The position numbers and the translations under genes were made by a program. This document shows, piece after piece, positions 37,341 through 45,835 of a stretch of DNA of 64,000 nt. The notes beneath the pieces are model-generated. The model was not told where the DNA came from. It searched no databases and saw only the letters and a list, made by a program, of their open reading frames with translations. The number at the start of each line of letters is the position of its first letter. The stretch's first letter is position 1. This DNA is from JASGCL01 sp965203915 (GTDB lineage: Bacteria; Pseudomonadota; Alphaproteobacteria; JASGCL01), in contig OZ241918.1 in NCBI GenBank assembly GCA_965203915.1, positions 1-64,000 on the forward strand, written 5' to 3'.

Positions 37341-37369
37341 TTGACATTTTATAACTTTTGATTTATTTT
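37341..37369 (+). promoter_or_regulatory. Strong promoter for the small coiled-coil/winged-helix gene
   Basis: Consensus TTGACA (37341-37346), a 17-bp spacer and TATTTT (37364-37369). The -10 runs into the left arm of the 17-bp inverted repeat, so the start of transcription (about 37376) falls inside it. Confidence 0.55.
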
Positions 37370-37407
37370 TAATATGTATTCAATTTTAGGTTGAATACAT
37401 ATTAAAA
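37367..37407. promoter_or_regulatory. Perfect 17-bp inverted repeat, candidate operator or leader hairpin
   Basis: TTTTAATATGTATTCAA (37367-37383) and its exact reverse complement (37391-37407) flank a 7-nt loop. It overlaps the predicted -10 and start site and ends 29 bp before the ATG. It could be a binding site for the dimeric product of the next gene, or an mRNA hairpin. Confidence 0.65.
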
Positions 37408-37436
37408 CAACAATTTTAACATATGGAGGAAATATC

Positions 37437-37805
37437 ATGCAATATAATATAGATAATAACATAGAAGATAGTGCAGAAACGCTGGCTCGTTTACAAAACC
37501 TCGAAAGCAAAATTGATAAAATATTATCGCATATCGAAACTGCCCACACATCACGCGGCGCGCCGTTTGATGAAACCAACCACGCGCCGTCCAACATGGC
37601 CGAACAATTGCGCATGTTTATAAAAAATGGTTTTTTCCAAGAACCGCGCGTTGCCGCCGAAATAACGTTGGAATTAAGCAAGCATGGTTACAATGGCGAT
37701 TCGGCCCTTATCAGCACCAACCTATCCAATTTGGTCAAAAGCAAATGGCTACACCGTTCGGGCAAACGCCGCAGCTATCAATATGTTATGAAAAAGAAAA
37801 CGTAA
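37437..37805 (+). CDS. Small coiled-coil/winged-helix protein, homologue of the TIR-operon protein
   Basis: A 122-residue protein with a near-perfect GGAGGA ribosome-binding site. Residues about 10-35 are a predicted coiled coil (LQNLESKIDKILSHIE). Residues about 55-118 look like a winged helix: MAEQLRMFIKNGFF, then a helix pair, then LSNLVKSKWLHRSGKRRSYQ with a basic wing. It aligns end to end with the protein at 56548-56889 (shared E-x-KID-x-x-L, AP-x-x-MA, GFF, NG, LVK, GK, Y-x-Y, KK). Function is unknown; DNA binding and self-association are inferred. It is convergent with ccrM. Confidence 0.7.
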   Translation: MQYNIDNNIEDSAETLARLQNLESKIDKILSHIETAHTSRGAPFDETNHAPSNMAEQLRMFIKNGFFQEPRVAAEITLELSKHGYNGDSALISTNLSNLVKSKWLHRSGKRRSYQYVMKKKT

Positions 37806-37816
37806 TATAAAAAATT

Positions 37817-39043
37817 TTATGAACGCAATGCGTCGATTAAAATTCTTTTTTTACCCCGCGTCAAATACCAATAATTCCACCCGTTACAACTCGGCATCTG
37901 TTCCAACTTGGCGGGCAATTGATGAATACTACCCGCCATTTCTGCTTGGCTGCCCCCCGCGTTTTTTATACGCAATGATCCATCTATCATAACCTTGGCG
38001 CGATATTTGTTATGGTGGCTTATCAATTCATCCCCCGCCTTGACGATACCTTGCTCGACCAACGCACCAAAGGCAATACGTTTTTGTTTGGCGGGGCTTT
38101 CGGTCATCTGTAAATGCTCCAGCGCGGTTGGCTTCACCGCCGCCAGGCGCGATTTGATAATCGCCACATATTTTTCTTCCTTCTCAAAACCAATATAATG
38201 GCGTCCTAATTTCTTTGCCACGGCCAGGGTGGTGCCGCTGCCCGCAAATGGGTCCAACACCACATCGCCGACTTGGCTGGTGGCAAGTATAAGCCGTTGC
38301 AACAGGCTTTCTGGCTTTTGCGTGGGGTGGGCCGATGGCGATTTTTTATTATCATTGTCCAATTGCTTGGTGATGGTTTTTATCCTTTCGCCGCCCGAAC
38401 ATATCGGCAAATACCAATCAGACCGCATTTGCAGATCTTCGTTCAATGTTTTCATCGCGTGATAATTAAATTGGTATTTTGCTTTCTGGCTTTTGCTGGC
38501 CCATATCAATGTTTCATGGGCATTGGTAAAACGTCGGCCTTTAAAATTGGGCATGGGGTTATGTTTTATCCACACAATGTCATTCAATATCCAATAACCC
38601 AAATCCTGCAATATCTTGCCCACCCGAAATATATTATGATAACTGCCAATCACCCACAACCCACCGTCGGGTTTTAATAATTTTTTCATGGCACCAAGCC
38701 ATGCCAGGGTGAATGTATCGTATTCGGCAAAATTTTGAAATTTGTCCCAATCGTCATGCACCCCATTGACCATCGATTGGTCGGGGCGGTGAAGATTATT
38801 TTGCAATTGCAAATTATAAGGCGGGTCAGCAAATATCAAATCTATCGATTCGGGCGCGATGGTCGATGCCAAATCCAAAGCATCGCCGCAAAATACCTTG
38901 TTCAAGCTCTTCCCCAATAAATCCCGTGACGCATTTTCTGGCGTATCTTTACCACCAGCCTGCCCGCCAGGGTTGGCCAACTCCTTCATCGAAGAATAGG
39001 GCGCGGGATGGGCCGCGGAATGGGTTGGTTGGATCTTGCTCAT
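37817..39043 (-). CDS. ccrM: CcrM-type adenine-specific DNA methyltransferase
   Basis: Beta-class N6-adenine methyltransferase; the family methylates GANTC and controls the cell cycle in alphaproteobacteria. Catalytic motif DPPYNLQLQ comes before the SAM-binding motif DPFAGSGTTLAVAKKLG, as expected for the beta class. LNKVFCGDALD, HPTQKPESLLQRLI and the C-terminal CcrM-specific domain (IAFGALVEQGIVKAGDELIS, ending YWYLTRGKKRILIDALRS) support the assignment. The open frame extends to a TTG at 39118, but ATG 39043 (MSKIQPTHS) is preferred; that gives about 408 residues with a linker of some 40 residues before the conserved core. No strong ribosome-binding site is seen. Confidence 0.93.
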   Translation of the reverse strand: MSKIQPTHSAAHPAPYSSMKELANPGGQAGGKDTPENASRDLLGKSLNKVFCGDALDLASTIAPESIDLIFADPPYNLQLQNNLHRPDQSMVNGVHDDWDKFQNFAEYDTFTLAWLGAMKKLLKPDGGLWVIGSYHNIFRVGKILQDLGYWILNDIVWIKHNPMPNFKGRRFTNAHETLIWASKSQKAKYQFNYHAMKTLNEDLQMRSDWYLPICSGGERIKTITKQLDNDNKKSPSAHPTQKPESLLQRLILATSQVGDVVLDPFAGSGTTLAVAKKLGRHYIGFEKEEKYVAIIKSRLAAVKPTALEHLQMTESPAKQKRIAFGALVEQGIVKAGDELISHHNKYRAKVMIDGSLRIKNAGGSQAEMAGSIHQLPAKLEQMPSCNGWNYWYLTRGKKRILIDALRS

Positions 39044-39157
39044 GTAAGTTAAAAGATTTTGCAAAATCCGTGCCGTATAATGCCTGCTGTTGTCTGAAGA
39101 TGATAAATATATTAACAACTATATGAATGCGTGTGCCTCCCTTGATGTATTTTTCTC

Positions 39158-39185
39158 TTGCAACGCCGATTGTTTTGTCTATAAT
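39158..39185 (+). promoter_or_regulatory. Promoter for the OFA transporter
   Basis: TTGCAA (39158-39163), a 16-bp spacer and a perfect TATAAT (39180-39185). About 150 nt of leader, with repeated AGGGGATAG-like purine runs, precedes the ATG at 39343. Confidence 0.4.
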
Positions 39186-39342
39186 TGCAATGCGTTATGA
39201 AAATAACATGCTCCTGTAATCACGCGGTAAGACGGGGACTGCTATTAAGGGGATAGTAAGGGGATAGGGGGACGACATAAGGGATTGAACAGCGGACCTG
39301 GGACGATAAGCGGGACAAGAAGGGGTATATTATTATACCAAC

Positions 39343-40983
39343 ATGAAGGAATATCTTCGTCGTTTTTTTCAACGCGACACCATTGTTGTAACCGAAAAAT
39401 ATAATCGCTGGCTGGTGCCGCCCTGCGCCCTTGCTGTGCATCTTTGTATCGGTATGGCCTATGGATTTTCTGTTTTTTGGTTACCGCTTTCTAAGGCCGT
39501 TGGCATAACCGCCCCCGTTGCTTGCCCCGTGGGCACCAACATATGGCAAGAAGCATTCTTAACCAATTGCGATTGGCGCATCTCAACCCTGGGGTGGATG
39601 TTTACACTATTCTTTTTATTGCTCGGCCTATCGGCGGCCATCCTTGGCCCATGGGTGGAACGGGTTGGGCCACGCACCACGGGTTTGGTTGCGGCGGTCT
39701 GCTGGGCGGGTGGTTTGTTAATATCTGCTTTGGGGATTCATTTGCACCAAGTTTGGCTGATGTGGCTCGGCTCGGGCGTTATCGGTGGTATTGGCTTGGG
39801 CTTGGGTTATATCTCGCCCGTTTCAACCTTAATCAAATGGTTCCCCGATAAACGCGGCATGGCATCGGGCATGGCCATCATGGGATTTGGCGGCGGCGCA
39901 ATGATTGGCAGCCCCCTGGCCAATTTGTTGATGCAACATTTTTCTTCGGATACATCGGTCGGGGTGATGGAAAGTTTTATCGTTTTGGCGGTGGTTTATT
40001 ATATTTACATGACCGTGGGGTCGTTGTTTTACCGTTTGCCACCCGACAATTGGAAACCAAAAAATTGGGTGCCAACCATCAGTAAAAAAACGTTAATCAC
40101 CCACGATAATATTCATGTGTCGGACGCATGGCGCACCAAACAATTTTGGTTCTTGTGGTTTGTGTTGTTTTTGAATGTCTCGGCGGGTATTGGCCTCATC
40201 GGTATGGCCTCCCCCATGTTGCAAGAAATTTTTGCTGGCAACTTGCTGGGCACGGATAAGGTTTTTGGCGACCTGTCGCTGGATGAAAAAAAACAAATCG
40301 CCACCATCGCGGCGGGCTTCACGGGTTTGCTCAGTTTGTTTAACATCCTCGGTCGCTTCCTCTGGTCTTCGGCTTCGGATTTTTTGGGTCGCAAAATAAC
40401 CTACGCTATCTATTTTGCGCTTGGTTTTGTTTTATATGCCTCCTTACCCACTTTGGGCGAATTGCACCAGGTCGTGCTATTCGTCTTGGCCATCTGCATT
40501 ATCCTATCCATGTATGGCGGTGGTTTCGCCACCATCCCTGCCTACCTGTCCGATATTTTTGGCACCAAAATGGTCGGCGCCATCCATGGTCGGTTGCTTA
40601 CCGCTTGGTCAATGGCGGGGATATTTGGCCCCGTGGTGGTTAATTACATGCGCGAATACCAATTACGTTTGAGCCATTCCCCTGCCCAAGTTTATAACCA
40701 AACCATGTATATCTTGGCTGGTTTCTTGGTGGTCGGTTTTATCATGAATATTTTGGTCACCAGGGTGGAGAAAAATATTGTGGCATCCTCCGCCAAAAAA
40801 TTTGCTGACCTGCCCCAGGTTATTATTGATAAAGCCAAATTGCTGCTTACCAAGCAGGGTTCTGCCGATGGCTCCTCCACCGCGACCATCATCAAATTGG
40901 TGCTGTTATGGGGCGCGGTGCTGGCACCTTTGGCGTGGGGTTTTTATAAAACTATCCTATCTTCCTTCGCAATATTTGGCTAA
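39343..40983 (+). CDS. OFA-family major facilitator transporter
   Basis: Inner-membrane transporter of 546 residues with about 12 hydrophobic helices. It has the oxalate/formate antiporter (OFA) family pattern: YGFSVFWLPLSKAVG in helix 1, a loop with LTNCDWRISTLGWMFTLFFL, WFPDKRGMASGMAIMGFGGG between helices 4 and 5, and SDFLGRKITYAIYF in the central loop. Members carry small carboxylates such as oxalate, formate or pyruvate; the substrate is not known here. The cytoplasmic end (FADLPQVIIDKAKLLL) is followed by a last hydrophobic segment. It lies 10 bp before queA, so they may share a transcript. Confidence 0.88.
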   Translation: MKEYLRRFFQRDTIVVTEKYNRWLVPPCALAVHLCIGMAYGFSVFWLPLSKAVGITAPVACPVGTNIWQEAFLTNCDWRISTLGWMFTLFFLLLGLSAAILGPWVERVGPRTTGLVAAVCWAGGLLISALGIHLHQVWLMWLGSGVIGGIGLGLGYISPVSTLIKWFPDKRGMASGMAIMGFGGGAMIGSPLANLLMQHFSSDTSVGVMESFIVLAVVYYIYMTVGSLFYRLPPDNWKPKNWVPTISKKTLITHDNIHVSDAWRTKQFWFLWFVLFLNVSAGIGLIGMASPMLQEIFAGNLLGTDKVFGDLSLDEKKQIATIAAGFTGLLSLFNILGRFLWSSASDFLGRKITYAIYFALGFVLYASLPTLGELHQVVLFVLAICIILSMYGGGFATIPAYLSDIFGTKMVGAIHGRLLTAWSMAGIFGPVVVNYMREYQLRLSHSPAQVYNQTMYILAGFLVVGFIMNILVTRVEKNIVASSAKKFADLPQVIIDKAKLLLTKQGSADGSSTATIIKLVLLWGAVLAPLAWGFYKTILSSFAIFG

Positions 40984-40993
40984 TAGATTGGAC

Positions 40994-42070
40994 ATGGGAT
41001 CTGGGCAAGATATTTTCTTTGATTACGAACTTCCCGCTGGTGCCATTGCAACGCACCCGGTGGAGCCGCGCAGTTCCGCGCGATTATTATTTTGCCAGGA
41101 TGGGGAATATCAACATCGCACCGTCAGCAACCTGCCCGATTTGTTGCCCGATAACACGGTCATTGTATTTAATAACAGTCGGGTTATTCCTGCCTTTTTA
41201 GCGGGGGAGGTGGTTAGCAACAAAAAAACCATCACCGTCAATTTGATTAGCCCCATGGGCCCCGCCATAAAAACCCAACATGCCCCCATGATGTGGCAAG
41301 CGATGGTAAAGGGTATGCAAAAACTCCATGTTGGTGATGTCATCAATTTTGCGCGCGACAAAAATACCGACACTCCTTTCCTTGCCACCCTCATCGAAAA
41401 AACATCCGATGGTTTGGCGTGGCTTACTTTCCATGACCGAGAATATTTTTGGCAAGGATTAGAAGAACATGGGGAGATGCCTATTCCGCCTTACTTCAAA
41501 AGAAAACCCATGGCAGAGGATAAAGACAATTACCAAACTATCTTTGCCCAACACCATGGTTCGGTGGCAAGCCCCACCGCCAGTTTGCATTTTACCGAAG
41601 GCCTCAAAGAAAAAATGATAGCGCACGGCTTCACGTTTTTGCCATTAACCCTTCATATTGGCGGGGGAACATTCTTACCCATTAAAACCGATATTGACAA
41701 TCATATCATGCACCAAGAATTTGGCCGCATTAGCGAAGCCACCGCCACGCAATATAATTTGGCGAAGGAGCAAGGCAAAAATATCCTCGCCCTTGGCACC
41801 ACAACCTTGCGACTTTTGGAATCGGCACTGGATAACCATGGCAAACTACAGGCTTTTTCTGGCTTCACCGATATATTTATCAAACCGCCCTATCGTATTA
41901 CCACCGCCGATTATTTGCTAACCAATTTTCATTTATCACGCTCGACATTATTATTATTGGTCAATAGTTTTATTGGTGCCAAGGCGACAAAAAAATTGTA
42001 TGAAACGGCCATTGAACAATGCTATCGGTTTTATTCTTATGGCGATGCCTGCTTGCTAAAAAGACAGTAA
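40994..42070 (+). CDS. queA: S-adenosylmethionine:tRNA ribosyltransferase-isomerase
   Basis: Adds the epoxycyclopentanediol group to preQ1 in tRNA, the step before queuosine. From ATG 40994 the protein has 358 residues. Signatures are FDYELPAGAIATHPVEPRSS, DNTVIVFNNSRVIPAFL, HHGSVASPTASLHFTEGLKE, LTLHIGGGTFLPIK and YRITTADYLLTNFHLSRSTL. An open frame from 40778 overlaps the transporter gene and lacks homology. It is followed after 7 bp by tgt. Confidence 0.96.
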   Translation: MGSGQDIFFDYELPAGAIATHPVEPRSSARLLFCQDGEYQHRTVSNLPDLLPDNTVIVFNNSRVIPAFLAGEVVSNKKTITVNLISPMGPAIKTQHAPMMWQAMVKGMQKLHVGDVINFARDKNTDTPFLATLIEKTSDGLAWLTFHDREYFWQGLEEHGEMPIPPYFKRKPMAEDKDNYQTIFAQHHGSVASPTASLHFTEGLKEKMIAHGFTFLPLTLHIGGGTFLPIKTDIDNHIMHQEFGRISEATATQYNLAKEQGKNILALGTTTLRLLESALDNHGKLQAFSGFTDIFIKPPYRITTADYLLTNFHLSRSTLLLLVNSFIGAKATKKLYETAIEQCYRFYSYGDACLLKRQ

Positions 42071-42077
42071 TATAAGC

Positions 42078-43160
42078 ATGAAATTTGATTTGATAAAAAA
42101 CAATGCCGCGGGGCGTGCGGGCGTGGTGAAGACCGCCCATGGTGAATTTCTAACCCCTGCCTTCATGCCCGTTGCTACCCAAGGGGCGATGAAGGCCATG
42201 TCAATAAATAATTTGCAAACAACGGGGGCGGAGATCCTGCTGGGGAATAGTTACCATCTGTTCTTGCGCCCTGGGTTATCGGTGGTTGCCAAGCACGGCG
42301 GGTTGCATGATTTTATGAATTGGCATGGCCCTATCTTAACCGATTCGGGTGGCTTCCAGGTTATGAGTCTATCCAAACTTACCACCATCACCGACCACGG
42401 TGTTTGGTTTCGTTCACCGATAGATGGCAGCAAGCATTTCTTTGACCCCGCTTTGGTGATGGATATTCAACATAAATTGGATAGCGACATCAGCATGGTG
42501 TTCGACCAATGTATCGCCTACCCCGCGGATAAAACCGCTGTTGACCAAGCCATGAAAAAATCGATGGCTTGGGCAAAAATCTGTCGCTCATTATTTGTCG
42601 AAAGGTCGGGCTATGGCGTGTTTGGCATTGTGCAGGGCGGGGTGCACCCCGACCTGCGCGAAGAATCGGCCAAGTCATTATTGAACATGGATTTTCATGG
42701 TATCGCTATCGGCGGTTTAGCAGTGGGTGAGGGGCAAGAGATCATGTTGCAAACCCTTGCCCATACCATCCCGCATTTGCCCATAAACAAACCGCGCTAT
42801 TTAATGGGGGTGGGGAAGCCAGACGATATTATAAAATCGGTCAGGGCGGGGGTGGATATGTTTGATTGTGTCCTGCCCGCGCGGTCGGGGCGACATGGCC
42901 AAGTATTCATACGCGGCGCGGACGGCGAATATGATTTTGAAAATTATCAAAGCATCAATATAAAAAATGCCGAGTATCGGGAGGCTCTACAACCGCTTGA
43001 CCAACATTGTTCTTGCCTGGCCTGTCGTGATTACACCCGTTCTTACCTCAGCCATTTGTTTCGCGCGGGCGAAGTATTATCGATGATGTTGTTAACCTGG
43101 CACAACCAACAATTTTATCAAGACATGATGCGTTGGTTGCGCCGCAATATTCTTGCGTAA
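42078..43160 (+). CDS. tgt: Queuine (preQ1) tRNA-ribosyltransferase
   Basis: Replaces guanine-34 of Asp, Asn, His and Tyr tRNAs with preQ1. The 360 residues show LTDSGGFQVMSL (active-site Asp of the general acid/base), FGIVQGG, GGLAVGEG, MFDCVLPARSGRHGQ (nucleophilic Asp; the usual Thr is Ala) and the zinc site CSCLACRDYTRSYLSHL. It sits between queA and yhhQ, so three steps of queuosine handling are grouped. Confidence 0.97.
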   Translation: MKFDLIKNNAAGRAGVVKTAHGEFLTPAFMPVATQGAMKAMSINNLQTTGAEILLGNSYHLFLRPGLSVVAKHGGLHDFMNWHGPILTDSGGFQVMSLSKLTTITDHGVWFRSPIDGSKHFFDPALVMDIQHKLDSDISMVFDQCIAYPADKTAVDQAMKKSMAWAKICRSLFVERSGYGVFGIVQGGVHPDLREESAKSLLNMDFHGIAIGGLAVGEGQEIMLQTLAHTIPHLPINKPRYLMGVGKPDDIIKSVRAGVDMFDCVLPARSGRHGQVFIRGADGEYDFENYQSINIKNAEYREALQPLDQHCSCLACRDYTRSYLSHLFRAGEVLSMMLLTWHNQQFYQDMMRWLRRNILA

Positions 43161-43222
43161 TAATATCGCCGCGTGATATTTTTTCCATACCATTGTAAAT
43201 AAGATTGTGGTAAAATGCTTGC

Positions 43223-43813
43223 ATGAAAAAGAAAGAAAATCCTGTCGCCTTTAAAAAAATTGCACCCTTTGCCGCGGGGATGATAATCTTGGTGCTGGCG
43301 TCGAATATCCTGGTTAATTTTCCTATCAACGACTGGTTAACCTTTGGTGCTTTTTCTTATCCTTTTAGTTTTTTATTATCTGACCTTTGTAATCGCCTGC
43401 ATGGTTTGCACGCGGCGCGGCGGGTTGTGTTGTTTGGTCTCATCGGTATGGGGCTGACTTTTGTTTTTGCCTATTTCAATATTTGGGGGGTGGGTTATCG
43501 GGTCGCGGTGGCTTCGGTGTTGGCTTATGTCGTGGGCCAGGGTGCCGACTTAACTGTCTTTAACCGCTTGCGCCGTTCATCTTGGTGGCGCGCGCCGTTG
43601 ATTGCGGGGTTGTTCGCTTCGCTTTTGGACAGTGTGGTTTTTTACTCCCTGGCCTTTTATGGCGTGGTCGACAATTGGGCGCAATTATCCATGGGTGATT
43701 TTGCCGTCAAATTGCTTTGTGTTGCTTTTGGCTTGGTGCCTTACCGCTACCTGTTAAAAAAATTACTACCCAACTTGCCGCAAACAATAAAAAAGCAATC
43801 GGCGAGGGCTTAA
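43223..43813 (+). CDS. yhhQ: Queuosine precursor transporter (YhhQ/VUT family)
   Basis: Inner-membrane importer of preQ0/preQ1. Its 196 residues contain five to six hydrophobic helices with family stretches ASNILVNFPINDWLTFGAFS, PFSFLLSDLCNRLHG, VGQGADLTVFNRLR and the final PYRYLLKKLLP. It follows tgt at 62 bp. Combined with QueA and Tgt, it suggests that precursor uptake feeds tRNA modification. Whether the organism also makes preQ0 de novo cannot be told from this window. Confidence 0.9.
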   Translation: MKKKENPVAFKKIAPFAAGMIILVLASNILVNFPINDWLTFGAFSYPFSFLLSDLCNRLHGLHAARRVVLFGLIGMGLTFVFAYFNIWGVGYRVAVASVLAYVVGQGADLTVFNRLRRSSWWRAPLIAGLFASLLDSVVFYSLAFYGVVDNWAQLSMGDFAVKLLCVAFGLVPYRYLLKKLLPNLPQTIKKQSARA

Positions 43814-43877
43814 CCCCTTCCCGCGCCATGCCAACAGCGGGTTGCAGGCCAGCGTGGATTATGATAGAAATTTTATC

Positions 43878-44186
43878 ATGTATATCAAAATTTATCCTAT
43901 TATCAAAAATGCTGGGCAATCGGGTCGGGCGGGCGCGGGCCATTGGCGTTTGCAGGTAATGGGCAACCGCGGCAGCAAACCCAATTCCATCATCGGTTGG
44001 TCGGGCGGCAATGATACCCTGTCGCAAGTTGACTTGCATTTCCCCGACAAAGAAAGCGCTATCAACGCCGCCAAAAAATTGGGCATGCCATATCACATTG
44101 TTCCCAAACTTGAGGAACGCAAAATTGAACCAAAAAATTATGCCGAAAATTTTTCCTATCGCCGCAGCGAACCCTGGACCCATTGA
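43878..44186 (+). CDS. NDUFS4-like accessory subunit of respiratory complex I
   Basis: A 102-residue protein of the ETC complex I subunit conserved region, found in alphaproteobacteria and mitochondria. Diagnostic features: QSGRAGAGHWRLQV, IIGWSGGNDTLSQVDLHFPD, KESAINAAKKLGMPYHIV and the ending YAENFSYRRSEPWTH. It binds the peripheral arm of NADH:quinone oxidoreductase and helps its stability. The frame is open from 43842, but homology begins at ATG 43878 (MYIKIYPI). It is not near other nuo genes; it lies between yhhQ and tRNA-Arg. Confidence 0.9.
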   Translation: MYIKIYPIIKNAGQSGRAGAGHWRLQVMGNRGSKPNSIIGWSGGNDTLSQVDLHFPDKESAINAAKKLGMPYHIVPKLEERKIEPKNYAENFSYRRSEPWTH

Positions 44187-44321
44187 TAGTAATGCAAACA
44201 ACAACGTCCATTGTATAAAAAATAAAAACCAAATTCATATAAACAACCCGCGCCATAACTTTCAAAACAAATTTATAATGTATTCGGTATATCACTTCGC
44301 CATGGTTGGGCTTATAGATCG

Positions 44322-44350
44322 TTGCAAAAAATTGCTGCCCGTCATAACAA
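44322..44350 (+). promoter_or_regulatory. Promoter for tRNA-Arg
   Basis: TTGCAA (44322-44327), a 17-bp spacer and TAACAA (44345-44350), 23 bp before the tRNA. Confidence 0.4.
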
Positions 44351-44373
44351 TGTTATATCCCGAACAACCTCAC

Positions 44374-44449
44374 GCGCCCGTAGCTCAATGGATAGAGCAG
44401 CAGCCTTCTAAGCTGTTGGTTGAGGGTTCGATTCCTTCCGGGCGCGCCA
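44374..44449 (+). tRNA. tRNA-Arg(TCT)
   Basis: Complete cloverleaf of 76 nt with encoded CCA. The acceptor arm GCGCCCG pairs with CGGGCGC; the D-arm is AGCTCAATGGATAGAGCA. The anticodon loop CTTCTAA gives anticodon TCT (reads AGA/AGG). The T-arm GAGGG-TTCGATT-CCTTC has one G-T pair. Confidence 0.95.
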
Positions 44450-44487
44450 GCTGTTATTATCCATTTTTGTTATCATAGGTCGCGCCC

Positions 44488-45681
44488 ATGCTTCATTTTT
44501 TTTCACCAAAAAATATTGTGCGGCCTGCCATGGCTTGGTTGTTGCTGTTTTCGATGTTGCTTGCCCCGCAACCAGGTTTAACGCAAACCAACAACGCAAA
44601 AGCAAAGAAGCCAGTGGTGGTTGATGCCCCCGTTAGCATGCCGCTGATTGACAGCAACGAATGTTTAGAAACAGGACGGGTGAGCAGCACTTTTTTTAAA
44701 GTGCCAAAAACCTATGACCAATTCTTTAACAAACAAATGGATGTTAAATCCTTGGTCGATAGCGATACAAAGCGGCTACGCGTTGCTTATTTCAGCCCCA
44801 ATGTTCCCAATTCGCGGCAACGCGGCACCGTGGTTATTATCATGGGGCGCGCCGAATATATAGAACATTATTGCGATGTTATTGGCTACCTGCGCGCGCT
44901 ACGCTACGGCGTTCTCATTTACGATCTGCGTGGTCAAGGCATGTCGGACAGGATTATGAACAAAACCGAACCACATTTTTATGACAAGGGTTATGTTGAA
45001 GATTACAAAGATTATGTCAATGACCATGAATTGTTGATGGCGAATTTTACCTCCTCCCTCATACGGCCTATTTATTTGATTGGTCATTCGCTGGGCGGGC
45101 AAATTGCGTTGCAGGTTATGTTGCGTGAAAAAAAATATTTGGATGCTGATAAAAAATACCGTAGCCCCTATAAAAAAATGGTGGTGTTGGCGCCGATGTG
45201 GCAATTGCATCACCAATGGGCTATCAGGCCCATCCTCTTTACCATGGGGTCGCTGGCGGGCAAGAATGCCTTTTTCCCGAGCGAGGGTCCTTACCGTCCT
45301 GGAACTTTTTTCCTTAATAAAAAAACCCATTCGCGCGAACGTTTTTATCGCTATCATGCCATGATAACAAAAAACAAATCGCTGCGTTTGGGGGGCGTAA
45401 CTTATCAATGGCTACGCGCCACCCTCGCCAGCAATGACGAACTATGGGATACAGTGGTTACGAAGGACGCGCTAAGCACCAACACCATTCCCCTGTTGGT
45501 GGTCAATGCGGCGGGCGACCAAATAGTCAATGCCCAGGCCGCCAGTCAAATGGCAACCCACATTGGGCTTAGCAAGACCATCAACCTTAGCAACAACAAA
45601 CATGCGCTGTTGCAAGAAGACACGCCGCGCCTGCAAAATTTGTTTGACATTATGATTGATTTTTTTAATGAAAAACAATAG
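44488..45681 (+). CDS. Alpha/beta hydrolase, lysophospholipase/monoacylglycerol lipase-like
   Basis: Secreted or periplasmic serine hydrolase of 397 residues with a signal peptide (about 10-33, ending near GLTQT). The domain has TVVIIMGRAEYIEHYCDVIG, YDLRGQGMSDR and the nucleophile GHSLGGQIALQ (S201). A C-terminal Asp (NAAGDQIVNA) and His (NNKHALLQ) complete a probable catalytic triad. This resembles PldB-type lysophospholipases. Exact substrate is unknown. It lies between two tRNA genes. Confidence 0.85.
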   Translation: MLHFFSPKNIVRPAMAWLLLFSMLLAPQPGLTQTNNAKAKKPVVVDAPVSMPLIDSNECLETGRVSSTFFKVPKTYDQFFNKQMDVKSLVDSDTKRLRVAYFSPNVPNSRQRGTVVIIMGRAEYIEHYCDVIGYLRALRYGVLIYDLRGQGMSDRIMNKTEPHFYDKGYVEDYKDYVNDHELLMANFTSSLIRPIYLIGHSLGGQIALQVMLREKKYLDADKKYRSPYKKMVVLAPMWQLHHQWAIRPILFTMGSLAGKNAFFPSEGPYRPGTFFLNKKTHSRERFYRYHAMITKNKSLRLGGVTYQWLRATLASNDELWDTVVTKDALSTNTIPLLVVNAAGDQIVNAQAASQMATHIGLSKTINLSNNKHALLQEDTPRLQNLFDIMIDFFNEKQ

Positions 45682-45713
45682 ACAGAAAAACATTATAAAA
45701 AATATTTTTTTTG

Positions 45714-45788
45714 GGGTGCGTAGCTCAGCGGTAGAGCACTACATTCACATTGTAGGGGTCACAGGTTCAATCCCTGTCGCACCCACCA
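45714..45788 (+). tRNA. tRNA-Val(CAC)
   Basis: 75-nt cloverleaf with encoded CCA. Acceptor GGGTGCG pairs with CGCACCC. The anticodon stem CTACA/TGTAG encloses TTCACAT, anticodon CAC (reads GTG). T-arm ACAGG-TTCAATC-CCTGT. A TTGACA (45644) with a 16-bp spacer to TAATGA inside the end of the hydrolase gene could be its promoter. Confidence 0.95.
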
Positions 45789-45835
45789 AAAAGCCAAGAT
45801 AACCGAAGAACAAAATAAGCAAGAGGAAAAATACC

